Source: Omphiscola glabra | Taxonomy: Eukaryota; Mollusca; Gastropoda; Lymnaeidae | Assembly (NCBI GenBank): GCA_964017045.1 | Contig: OZ024811.1 | Coordinates: 8,457,674-8,521,673, forward strand | Reading direction: 5' to 3' | DNA length: 64,000 bases | In this document: positions 53,831 to 64,000 of the stretch, one piece after another | How the letters are laid out: the number at the start of each line of letters is the position of its first letter | How positions within the stretch are numbered: the stretch's first letter is position 1 | The notes under the pieces: generated by a model | Database searches by the model: none | Told to the model about the DNA's origin: nothing | The model's input: the letters and a program-made list of their open reading frames with translations, nothing else | Position numbers and translations under genes: made by a program

Positions 53831-55983
53831 CGGGTCCACTGAAATGTTAGTCAGAAGTGATCTATTGGTTTTATTATGTGCTATGATCTCATTGTTAAAT
53901 TCAAAACAAACTATTACAGAAACTGTCCAATGTATGTTCCATATAAAAAAGCAATTCAACTGATTTTACTTTGCTCATCATTTGTTCTGCCCCCATCTGG
54001 TCAACTAAACAGGACAACTCTTCTAATGTGTTTATCTGGGGAAATATATTTGCCACTAATTTTAATATACAATAATATATCATTTGATACTACCCTACAA
54101 TTTAAAATGTAGAGATTATTATTAATTTTATAGATCTTTTTTTTTTTGTGTGCATACAGTAGATCTAAAATATTAATTTTATAAAGTTGGCCATTAATTG
54201 TAAAGATTTGAACTTTACGTTTATAGATCTGGACATTAATTGAATGGAAATGATATTGCTACAAATGTGATGAATATTTCTGTCTATTGCTAATGCTACT
54301 TTGAATGTCATTTAGATATTCCTAAAATGTCCTTAAATTTACAAAGATCTTAGAAATACATTATATGATTATGATTGAAATTACGATGTTAGAAATACAT
54401 TGTGTGATCAAATAGATAATTTAGTAAATGTGTTTATTCTTCATCTAAGCATATAATTCTGAATGCGTGTACTGTTGTAATACAAACACTTCTGCTGTGT
54501 TGTGATGTCGATTTCCAGCATGCAAGTCACTCCTGCTCATTGCATTACATCTCCAGCAAATACAAACTTGCCTACAAAGATAACTTACCAGCAGGTGAAC
54601 AGGCAAATGATTGCCCTCATTTGGTACCTCATGTCTTCAACCCAAATAGTCAAATGTAAAAAAAAAATTATTTTTCCTGCCGACTGTAACAATATGGACA
54701 AACACAAAATATTAACATATTTGAAAACATGGAAACTTATTTTATATAAATAAACAATACTTGGACACTTACAGAAATTTCGGAAACTCAAAGTTTGGAC
54801 ATATATTTGGACACATAAATTGTGGACACAAAAAATGGGTGAAAAAAAAAAGAAATTGTGGACACACAAAATATGGACATTCACATAAATTGTGGGCACA
54901 TACAAATATGAACATTAACAGAATTTGTGGACACACTAGATACAGTAACAAATATAGACAGACGCAATATAATTGAATCAAATTGTGTTTCTTTATACTT
55001 GTACAGTTTTATTTCAAAAATACAAGTGTCAATCTCTGATCACTTCAAATTATTTCCTTCACATAACCAGTCAGCTCATCCATCGTATTTCCTTCACATA
55101 ACCAGTCAGCTTAATTTCTTTTCTTTACAAAATCAGTCCCATGTTCTGTTGTCTTCCCAATTATCAATCATTTCACATATATTTGGTAAAGGAATCTTTC
55201 ATAGCATATCAACGGTTCAAATTTACTATTGAAAAGTTGAGACCTAGAGAATTATTGGCAAACTAGGAATCAGGAATATCTCTATGACTAGGGTTTTCAT
55301 CAATTGAATGCCTGTAGTAATCAAACCCCTTACTTCTCTACCAACTAAAACAAAAAATCTTCAATGTAGGGAATGTTGTTATTGGAATTATCATCTTATG
55401 AGGGGGATAAGAGGGGACTGTCTTGCATACACGGAAACTAACTCTCCATTGTCTTCTATACAGGGGACCACACACACAGGTCCTAACTCTCAATTGTCTT
55501 GTATACAGGGGACAACACACAGTGGACCACCCACAGGGAACACACTTTAAATTGTGCAGCATCCAAGGACCTAATTCCGATTGTCTAGCATATGAGAATT
55601 TAACTTATAACTTGTCTAGCACACAGGGGATGACACACAGAGCACCATACAATTAATTATTAAGGGGCCCATATACAGGGGATGACACAGAGGGGACCAC
55701 ATTATGCATAGTTGACAATCATAATTATTGTTACGTCCTGAACAATTAAAAGTATAAATACAATGTACAAAGTCAACAATTTGTATCATAGCACTCCATA
55801 GTGCCAGAGAATCATAGTGTCACAAATATAGCGTCTAGGAATGTAGATATCCCAATACTACTATAATCATTTATGTCATTATTACTTATATTTGTTATGT
55901 CAATCAGACATATTCACAAAAACAGACTGCGTGTTCACATATTTGAGACATGTGTTCATGTAAAAGTTCACATTTGAGTCAGT
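53831..55983. other. Convergent intergenic region / 3' UTRs
   Basis: It lies between the Erg stop (53341) and the AP-3 sigma stop (55984). It contains tggacacataaattg repeats (54770-54960), a duplicated tatttccttcacataaccag (55045-55110) and acacaggggac repeats (55435-55700). TTTATT at 55008 could be a minus-strand poly(A) signal. No coding gene was recognised. Confidence 0.5.
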
Positions 55984-56103
55984 CTAGAATTTTAAGTTTC
56001 CAAGGCTTGGTAAATCAGGTAATTTGATATCCTTAATCTTCTGTGGAATGTTCATTTCTTTAACAGCAGAGACAGCACGGGCAGGGGCGGCAGAGATACC
56101 AGC
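55984..56103 (-). CDS. AP3S: AP-3 sigma last exon
   Basis: The minus-strand acceptor is tctcttgtag before 56103, phase 0. It encodes AGISAAPARAVSAVKEMNIP followed by QKIKDIKLPDLPSLGNLKF, then TAG at 55986-55984. The APARAVSAVK block is the AP-3 sigma C-terminal signature, and the last residues vary between species. Confidence 0.96.
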   Translation of the reverse strand, partial: AGISAAPARAVSAVKEMNIPQKIKDIKLPDLPSLGNLKF

Positions 56104-59100
56104 CTACAAGAGAAGAAATCGACAACATTTAAACATATGGTACAGTTTGGTCATGTTATGGGCAGAGATATCATCTTACAAGAGAACAAATTGACAACTG
56201 GGTATGGTACAAGTAGGTCATGTTATGGGCAGGTAAATGGGAATGTTTTTGTTTTTTTAGATCTCTATTTTTTACAATTGCTCTAGATATATACTGATAC
56301 ACTTTTACATTATACATGTTTTTACTGTAATTTAAAAAAAGAATAGATAGGAAAATATCTTAAAATATTTTAAAATAACTTATAACTCAATATAAGGAAA
56401 TTGAAATTAAAAACTATAATTCAAAGTTGTCTAGTACAAAGTGAATCTAAAATATATTGGATTTGTTGTTAACTTAATTACTAAACACTTTTTAGCACTG
56501 GTCACAGCGAGTCATTAAACTAGCACTGCTCATTGTGCTAACAAGAAATTTAATACTGCGAATCATAAATGAAGCACTGGTCATTATGTTAACACAACCA
56601 GTTATTAATTTGTTTGTGGTCATTATGTAAAAACTGAACAGTCATTAATTTGGCACTGTTCAATATGCTAACACAGTCAGTAGTTAATTTAACACTGAGC
56701 TATTATGTTATGTTGCCAGTCATTAAAGTAGTTTTATTCTGATAAAAGTATTGGACTACAGGTTTTATTCTGATAAGATAAGATTTTATTACTGATCCTA
56801 AGAAATGGAAATTTTTTTTTTATTGCATTGTACATTTTCAGCACATAAATAAAACAATTTGAACACGAGACATCCACATTAAATTATTTCACTAGTGAAA
56901 AAGAAAACAGCCATTCCGTGAATGATAAAAATATTGGACACAAAGGTTTTAATTTGCCACTAGTATTGAACTCAAAGGTTTTATTCTGCCAATCGAATTG
57001 GACTCACAGGTTTTATTCTGCCAATCGTATTGGACTCACAGGTTTTATTCTGCCAATCGTATTGGACTCACAGGTTTTATTCTCACAGGCAAGCACAGTG
57101 AACAGCAGCTTCACGTTTTTATAATGTTGAATTTTGAATTCCACAATGACTTGACATATCCAAAATTTTCGCTAGTTAAGTATTCAGTATTCTCCTCCTA
57201 AGTGTAGTTTTGGGAAACCACTAACACATGATGAAATATATACCTCATGATCTTACTGTACCAGCAATGCTTACTGACTGTACCAGCAATGCCACATGAC
57301 TGTACCAGCAAGGCCTAATGACTTCAAGCACTGCCTCATGACTGTATGGGCCATGCCCAATGACTGTACTAGCAATACCTAATGACTCTACCGGTAAGAG
57401 TTAATGACTGAGCTAGCAATGCCTGATTAAAAATTTTTTGTAGTACTGATGAAGGCATTTGCCCAAGTGTTTTGTTTTTTTGTCAAATTAAAGCATAACA
57501 TATGTTGTTTTATTTAGACCAAAGGGTTGTCATGTAAGCACTTCTATTTAAAACAAATAAAAATAAGGTAGACTTTAGGTTGTTGTTGGCTGAGTAAAGT
57601 AGAAATCATTACTGTGGTACAAAATTACCAAAAGGTTGACAACCACTGCTAATAAACCCTACTGGGCCATAAAGGACAGGGGCTGACTAACCGACTCATG
57701 AAATAGTAGCAATAGTTAAGATTATGTGCTGTGTGTGTGCAGTGGAGGAGGGCATATTATGTGCTGTGCATGACAAGTGGGAGGGGGGGGGAGAATTAGA
57801 GGAGGGGGAAATGCTGAGCATATCAACTTGTATGAGATTCAGTGTGCACGTGGTTGTGAGAGCAACATGCAGAAGCTAGGTACGAAGCCCTCTGTGTTAC
57901 AAGCCTTAAGGAGAGGTAGAGGTGGGTTAGGATACTGGTTATGAGATCTACTAAAAAAGCTTTTCCTAACTTTGCCTAACCTTGCCTAACGTTGGGTCAG
58001 AATCTAACCCCTTTAGGTAGAAATGTTGATTGATGACTGCCATGACCTTGAATATCATCCAGTTCAAGGTCATCAGTTTTGCCATATATGCCAGCATTCC
58101 CCCCGATTTTGTGAAGGATTCCCAGGACATGGTCCCGAGCCTGCACAGATGATGTTGTGTAAAATAAATGATAAATATCAAGCAGATGAAAATATCAGTC
58201 AAATAGATGATAAATATTACGGTCATATAGACAATATTATAAAATGGTTTCTCATTTTTTAGAATTTTGTTTATCCTAGAAACAAAGGGATAAAAGTGAC
58301 TCTCATCCTGGTATACCACAGGATAAAATTAATTCTCTATAAAATATAATGTTAACTTAAACAATGAAGAGTGGGTTTTTAAAAATTGTTACATTATTTA
58401 GGTACAATTAATCAGATTTTAAAGGTCCCAGTCTTCAGCAACATTATGTGACTGCTGAAATTCAAAGACAAGAAAATTGGTAGTCTTAAAAGTTTGGACC
58501 AGGGATTTCCCTGGTATAGATTTGGAGGAATTCCAGGAAAAATTTTCATGCAACAAAAATTGAGCAGGCCTGCTTGAAAAACCCTTATCACATTCAAATA
58601 GATGACAAACTCATTTAAAAAAGTAGCTAAACATCACAAAAAAACATACACACACACAAAATACTACAGTCAAATAGACACACCAAATAAGGGTTGTTCA
58701 ACCCTGTGTCCACACATGTCAGTATGTGGCCAACCCACCCCAATTGTCCATCCACACATGTCTGCATGTGTTTCTCCCCCCCCCCCCCCGGGGCTTCTGA
58801 CGCCCGCATACGGCATTAACTCACTTGAGATGGTTGGGCCAAAGACAAATGGCAGATCTATCAGCCAGATATTTCAAGCCTCAAGATTGGCTGGTTGGTC
58901 TTCATACCAGCTAATCAGATTGCTTCTTAAATATACCTGCACATCCTGGTACTGAAATGGCAGCCTATTTTGATTGTTTACTAGCTTTTGCTGTGTTCAG
59001 TAATTTTTTTGGTTTTGCAAGCAATATTGTAAAATTCCAAATTGTCTGACAGTGACAGTGACACTGAACAAACTATACTTAGTGATTTTGATATTCTAGC

Positions 59101-62100
59101 AGTGAATCTGACACTGATGAAAAAACCAGGAAAGGAATGAAGACGATGAAAATGGTGATGTTAATGATAATATTGTGAACCCTTGGTTTAGTATAAGGGG
59201 TCCTGAAATGGATAGAGATGACAACTATGAATTTTTATAAAATAAAGGACCTATACATATGCCTCAAGGCATAAGCATCCCCGTTGAGTACTTAATGCAA
59301 CTGTTTACACTAAATATCACTAAAATGTTGATGAGAGATACCAAAAGGTATGCAGATAACTTTCTCAGTAACACCCAGGTCAAGAGAAGTTCCGAGTGTT
59401 AGTTGCAACCAAAAATAGCTGGGGGCAGGCAAAGGAGTCTGAAGAGCCTCCTTGGGCCTTTTTCCCCAAAACACTTTAGGACTTATTCAGGCTTCATCCT
59501 TCAAAAAATTGACGCAAATGATAAAAGTAAATCATGTGTATTCTAAGCATAACAAATAATAATGTGCATAAATTAAGCAAATCAGTATAGTTCATTTGCA
59601 TTATTGTTTAGATTTCAGTTCGATTCATTATGATTGTATGAGTTCATTCAATTACCTACAAGAATATATATAGTTTTATACATGTCAAAGAAATAGTTAG
59701 TTTTTTATATGTTTTTTGCAATTTGAATGTCGAGCTTGTAAAAAGTGCTCCATATTCTTGGCACTGACACTTCAAAAAGGCTCTGTCCCGAAAGCGTTTA
59801 ACAGTGCTAAATGCCAGGAAATATTTTAATAATTATAAAGAGCAAAGAGTCACTAGATTTAAACTTGTAAATAAGTCTGTTAAAGCAACTCATTCTTTTA
59901 AAGTCAACCAGAGACTAAAAGAAAATGTTTAAAAAGCTGAAACTCAAATTGTTTACATTTGTTGACATAGAAACCAAATATTTAGAGCACCAGTACTCTC
60001 TCTCATAAATTTTTAAAACTTCTTGGGTATCTAAGATTATAGTTATTTTGCAAAAAGATTAGCTATATACTAGAGGAGGTTTATATTTACAAATTTTAAA
60101 CATACTGGAATACACACAGTGACGTAAAGAAGTATGTAATAAAAAATGTGAAATAGTTTGCGAATGTGTCCACTTTTGAACAAAACAACTCTATGCTGAT
60201 GTCCTTTATGAGCGACCTCATAATAGATGCATTGGATACCACTATAAAAGTAGACACACGAAATGGCACACATAAATAGATGATGAAAATCACAATGAAA
60301 CATCTAACCTCTTGTTTTTCCAACTTGTTTTGTTCTTCAATACGCGTGATGATTTCTGTCATATTTGTCTCCAACACCATTCCACCCATTACTAACTCAG
60401 ATAATATGTAGTGGACCTGCCATAAACAGACATTTATATAATATGTAGTGGACCTGACAGAGACTATCCATAAGGGTAAGGGGAGTAAAAATCTACCAAA
60501 ACAGAATGACATCATTTATGGATGGCCCCTCGATGATAACTGGAATGCTATAGAATACTTTTGAATGAGTTACAAACAAGTGTCGGGGGATATTTTAATG
60601 TACATTGTTGATGATTGTGTCCCATTGATGATTATGTCACCTTAGCGTTGTAATGTAAGTAGCAAATTCAGGAGCTAATATTATATAATATGTATAAATA
60701 TATCAACCTCATTCCTACACCACTGTCATCAGCTGTGGGTCAACAACAATCATACTACTCATGCATCGCTTCCAGCAACCTTTAAATTCTAATCTTAAGT
60801 ATTGTAGTGTTCATTATGTAAGTAAAAAAAAAAAAGAACATTTCTGAGAATTTTTTTCCGAAATTTTATTTTCAAATGTAAAACAAAGTTTGAAGAAGAC
60901 ATATTCAAAAAGTTTGAAGAATATTGGATGCTTTAAGGAAATACTGTATGGTTTCTTAAGAACCTGACCCTCTTTATGACAGTTCTTCCCAAAAGACACA
61001 ACTGGTGCCTACAGTAAATCTCGAAAGTGTATCTCATGTAGACTTTCTTAAGCTGCCTGCACAGAGTTCATTCTTTTTTTTCTTCTAATTACCACTCTGC
61101 ACTTTTGTAAATTACATCATCTATATTGAGTAAACACAAGCCATATCAAATTTTTTTTTTACATGCATTTTGCAGGAAACAAAAGCCATGCTTTATTTTA
61201 TCACTCAAGCTCTCTTAGACGTCTTCACCTTTGGCGCCTAAAAATGTCTCTCACCAATGTTGCCGCGCAGCTATCTCACAGATCTGCGCAGCAGTTTTGA
61301 GTATCCGCACAGCAAATTTTTATAATAATTAATTCGAACAGCACGCTGCAGCCGGCATTATACAGTTTTTATAACATATACATATATATAATTTGATTAA
61401 ATCTTTATTTTTGTCTTCTACTTTTTACGTAGAACTATTGATTTATATACTTAACGATACACACCGTACCAAGCTAGCCTCATTCTGAACCACCGCCTCC
61501 ATTCATGTAAATTTCGTGGCGCATACTGCGCAGTGAATGTGTATGAAGTAGATATATCCCATATCTCTAGTTTATTATAAATTTAGTAGCTAATTATTTT
61601 TAATAATGTTTAAACCGTTATGTCTAAACGCAAACTGTTAAGCGAACTGTCAACGCTATCGCTTGCTAAGAAAAATGTATTTATTTATATAAAAGTTTTT
61701 GCACTTAATTTTTTTAAGTTCATTTAATTTATGTAATTTCCGCGTGTGTGTGTGTTTGTGGGCTGTAAAATTTTGCACACAAAAAATTGTTGCTGTAAAA
61801 CTTTGCACACAGCTGTATGATTTTGCACACGAACCAGCAAACCTTAGAGGGAACATTGTCTCTCACCCAATTCAAATTTTCATTTCAGTGCTATTATTTA
61901 TTTTTACAACATGCACATGAAAAACATTTTTTTTATTTACATGAAACCTAAACAATTGGGAAATCAGTATGCAGAATCTCTAAGTATTTATTTTTACAGT
62001 TTAAAAAAATAATGATTTCAAATTCAACAAAATAATCAAATGTTATTGAAAGATAGAAATGAAACAAATAATGGCTTTTGTATGTTTCAGACTTTTGTCA

Positions 62101-63585
62101 TTTTATGCCAATTAAATAAAAGCTTTTGTTTTTTAAACTTGTCAGTGTACCCTGAGGGTATAAGAGGAATCACCATGCAAAATTTCAACTAATGGGCTTG
62201 TTGTTCTTGATATCTCGTGATCAGTCAGTGATTGAGTGAGTGGTATACATATTTAAGCATTTATAATAATAGATATGGCAAATTTAAGTTTTAAATTAAG
62301 AAATTTTAGATACTACACATGTAAATTTTTGATTCAAATGTTTAAAATAGTGAAATATATAATAGCCAAATTAAGATTCAAAATTACAAATAGTTGAGAA
62401 TAGATTATTAAATCAAGGAACTTACCTTATCCACATGAAATATCAGATCAAGCTCACAAACATTCTCAAAGCATTTGTCTAACGTCTCTACAAAAACCTG
62501 TAATAGCATTTAGTTTTAAATAAATGATACTTAAGCAATTGTATTACCAACGCAAAATAGGACTATAAATGGTATTACCAGTGGCAAATTAGTCTCTTAA
62601 GCAGCTAATGAATCATTCCAAAAGAGATGTTTAGGCAGGTTAAGATAAGATAATACTATTTTATTGATACAAATAAATTAAAATGAATTGTGATTACATT
62701 TTTACATATTTATTTTCATGGATAAATACTCTTACCAAGACACTTGAAAATGAGCAATTAAACACAAGGTGTCTACTTACAATAATAAGTAACTTTACAA
62801 TAAAAAGATAACACTTATCAATTTATCTAATTTGCAAACCTATCGCAAACTTCAGTTCATGAATGCTTTTGTATGCTAATTTCTGACCTGGATAAGATCT
62901 AAAATGCCAAGCTCACTCTCAGATGAATCCACACAGAAAACAAAGTACAAGGTAGCATAATGGCGGTAAATAAGCTTGTAATCTGATCCTCCAATCAGTC
63001 TGCATAAGAACATTAGGGAAAACATTCACAAATAAACCTTCATTTAACAAAATCTTAGAAATTCACCAACAGTCTATACAACTTCAAAAACAAATCAACA
63101 AATATAACTTCACAAAAAAAAAAAAAAAAAAAAAACAAGTTTACAAACACATTAAAAAATATAATTTAATCCAAATCATAAACATCAATGGGTTAACAGC
63201 CCAATGAGGGCTCTGGCCTGCTTCAGCAAATACTCAGACAGATCCATGGCCCGATTATGTAAATCCAAATTGATATCAGCTGCCTATCTCTATCTCGGTA
63301 TTCTATCAATGCGCAATTTAATGAACACAACAACAATGAAATTTATTGAACACATGCCACATGTGCAAATTCATGAACACATCAACAAAGGCAACTGATG
63401 AAAACATCTAGTTAATTATGAAGGTCATTAGCCTAAAAAGTCAGCTCTATAATGTGAGTGCATAGTAGGCTATTTTAGGTGTCTAGTACTCACGTTCCTC
63501 CCTCTAGAAAATTACACACGCTGTCATCCCGCTTTGAGACCAGATGAAATGTCTCACGAATAATTTGATGTTGAAGGTCCTCTGG
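55984..63585 (-). CDS. AP3S: AP-3 complex subunit sigma, five exons, N-terminus beyond window
   Basis: This is the small sigma chain of the AP-3 adaptor complex, which sorts cargo from endosomes/TGN to lysosome-related organelles. In transcription order the exons are 63585-63494, 62999-62888, 62497-62426, 60416-60309 and 56103-55984; all are GT-AG with matching phases. They give 167 residues to the stop. Stretches such as VCNFLEGG, GGSDYKLIYRHYATLYFVFC, VDSSESELGILDLIQVFVET, LDKCFENVCELDLIFHVDK and MGGMVLETN are almost identical to vertebrate AP3S1/AP3S2. The longin-like fold region is complete apart from the first ~24 residues (family length about 193). It converges with the Erg gene. Confidence 0.97.
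56770..56925 (-). mobile_element. 3'-UTR fragment of the second LINE family
   Basis: The reverse complement of this stretch matches the end of the LINE at 39260-39410: agtgaaataatttaatgt, atgtgctgaaaatgtacaat and aaatttccattt in the same order. It ends in an ataaaatcttatcttatc tail. It is an extreme 5' truncation, as expected of target-primed reverse transcription. Confidence 0.85.
56975..57090 (+). repeat. 32-bp minisatellite
   Basis: Four copies of ggttttattctgccaatcgt plus attggactcaca, directly beside the LINE fragment. Two related copies flank that fragment (56745 and 56935), so the LINE inserted into this array. Confidence 0.9.
57250..57425 (+). repeat. tgactgtaccagcaatgcc repeats
   Basis: About eight degenerate copies of a ~20-bp unit inside the last AP-3 sigma intron. 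Confidence 0.85.
57426..59035. other. AP-3 sigma intron sequence
   Basis: ggttgacaaccactgctaat near 57630 resembles a hAT right end. A run of C lies at about 58769. Open frames near 57970-58320 have no recognisable family and no splice support. Confidence 0.4.
59040..59380 (+). pseudogene. piggyBac-type transposase relic (N-terminal part)
   Basis: An acidic Ser/Asp-rich stretch (LSDSDSDTEQ) is followed, after frameshifts, by GPIHMPQGISIPVEYLMQLF and TLNITKMLMRDTKRYADNFL. This is the start of the DDE_Tnp_1_7 domain of piggyBac transposases (GPxxxP...PLDYFxxFF...IVxETNRYA). Stops and frameshifts precede it, and the catalytic domain is missing downstream. Confidence 0.65.
60309..60416 (-). CDS. 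AP3S: AP-3 sigma exon with duplicated acceptor
   Basis: The minus-strand acceptor is tatggcag before 60416; the donor is gag|gttaga. It encodes VHYILSELVMGGMVLETNMT followed by EIITRIEEQNKLEKQE. A 19-bp exact copy of the acceptor and exon start (60438-60456) lies 37 bp further upstream. Using it would shift the frame, so only the proximal acceptor is productive. Confidence 0.96.
60457..61246. other. AP-3 sigma intron sequence
   Basis: AT-rich. No element or coding block was recognised. Confidence 0.45.
61255..61858. mobile_element. hAT-type non-autonomous element (604 bp)
   Basis: The left end is CAATGTTGCC and the right end is GGGAACATTG (imperfect TIR). A perfect 8-bp duplication, TCTCTCAC, flanks it at 61247-61254 and 61859-61866. 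The interior has repeated ttttgcacac words and no ORF. An element with CAATGTTCCCTCTAA-type ends is the general class I recall. Confidence 0.88.
61867..62425. other. AP-3 sigma intron sequence
   Basis: AT-rich; nothing recognised. Confidence 0.45.
62426..62497 (-). CDS. AP3S: AP-3 sigma exon
   Basis: The minus-strand acceptor is ctattacag before 62497; the donor is aag|gtaagt. It encodes VFVETLDKCFENVCELDLIF followed by HVDK, 24 residues in phase 0. Confidence 0.97.
62636..62720 (-). mobile_element. Possible LINE tail remnant
   Basis: The reverse complement reads caataaaatagtattatctt then atctta, resembling the tails of the second LINE family. Similarity beyond the tail is weak. Confidence 0.3.
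62888..62999 (-). CDS. AP3S: AP-3 sigma exon
   Basis: The minus-strand acceptor is cttatgcag before 62999; the donor is cag|gtcaga. It encodes LIGGSDYKLIYRHYATLYFV followed by FCVDSSESELGILDLIQ, the most conserved block of sigma-adaptins. Confidence 0.97.
63494..63585 (-). CDS. AP3S: AP-3 sigma exon (first in window)
   Basis: On the minus strand the acceptor is aatttcag before 63585, phase 0, and the donor is gaac|gtgagt, phase 2. It encodes PEDLQHQIIRETFHLVSKRD followed by DSVCNFLEGG. The exon with the MIKAIL-type start and the FNNHGKPR-type motif is not visible up to base 64000. Confidence 0.95.
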
Positions 63586-64000
63586 CTGAAATTTAGTAAT
63601 CAAATCAACAAACTCACACACATGTGAAACATTCATTATTCACAAACTACTTCAGCAAGGGCTAGCCAGTTGTTTTGGTTCTAATTTTTAAATTAATGTT
63701 AGCTCTGCACAGCTATTGAATGGATAAAAGATAGTAATTTTCTCAAATTTTTTTTTTTTTTTCCATGCCCCTTTGGGCTTTACCAGATCTGCCTAAGATG
63801 GTCCCTAGGGTTATAACAGACCATTCTAAGATGGCCCCTTGGCAAACAACCCCTAAATTAAAAACACTGATATTTCATAAGCCAATAATAATTATTCATT
63901 TCATAAAAAATTTTATTTATTAAAAATTATTTATTAATTATTATTTTTACCATTCTGTATAACCAATTTAATGAATTATTAACTATGGCGGGAAGCGTTA
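63586..64000. other. AP-3 sigma intron to the window edge
   Basis: AT-rich with a T17 run. A ~30-bp imperfect duplication with ctaagatggtccct lies near 63790-63840. The first AP-3 sigma exon is not in it. Confidence 0.5.

Noticed and set aside
57966..58319. Overlapping open frames with CHICQHSPRFCEGFPGHGPE and related text
   Set aside because: Cys/His content suggested a zinc-finger or transposon piece, but no family pattern fits and the frames end quickly.

Overview
The window looks like AT-rich animal nuclear DNA. It holds two split genes with GT-AG introns, many minisatellites, broken non-LTR retrotransposons, and DNA-transposon-derived elements with intact target-site duplications. The gene content and intron style fit a mollusc. 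A freshwater pulmonate snail is my best guess, supported by a SPIN-like hAT element, a family known from the pond snail Lymnaea stagnalis. No species is proven by the sequence.

Gene 1, plus strand, 4258-53341: the 3' part of an Erg-type (KCNH2/6/7, seizure, unc-103 group) voltage-gated potassium channel. I could place 13 exons with compatible splice phases. Together they encode 719 residues, running from S2 through S6, the C-linker and cyclic-nucleotide-binding homology domain, a basic tail and a C-terminal coiled coil to the stop. The N-terminal PAS/eag domain and S1 lie upstream of the window. Two pore positions differ from vertebrate ERG: the filter reads SIGFG rather than SVGFG, and the S6 aromatic equivalent to hERG Tyr652 is serine.

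Gene 2, minus strand, 63585-55984: the sigma subunit of the AP-3 adaptor complex. Five exons carry 167 residues. About 24 N-terminal residues lie beyond the right edge. The two genes converge and their stop codons are about 2.6 kb apart.

Layout of the rest. 1-570 is the edge of an inverted-repeat element family that recurs at 39771-40769. 0.67-1.7 kb is CTGT/CTAT microsatellite. Introns 1-6 (4.5-30.4 kb) are dominated by minisatellites with units of 18-45 bp. Intron 7 (30.6-43.4 kb) holds a decayed CR1/L2-like LINE with a second LINE inserted in it, a hAT-type MITE, a second LINE family remnant, the 1-kb inverted-repeat element, an unexplained stop-free coding-like stretch, and 18-bp and 29-bp arrays. 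Intron 10 (44.4-49.1 kb) holds a 2.6-kb array of 19-bp units. The last 10 kb are the AP-3 sigma introns, with a piggyBac transposase relic and a hAT-type element bounded by a perfect 8-bp duplication.

The most unusual observation is that several splice sites are themselves copied into adjacent tandem repeats: the donors at 28053 and 29452, the acceptors at 49093 and 60416, and more weakly the exon starts at 30397 and 17743. The repeats near these exons therefore appear to have grown out of exon-intron junctions and carry ready-made decoy splice sites. One of these would give an in-frame 14-residue insertion.
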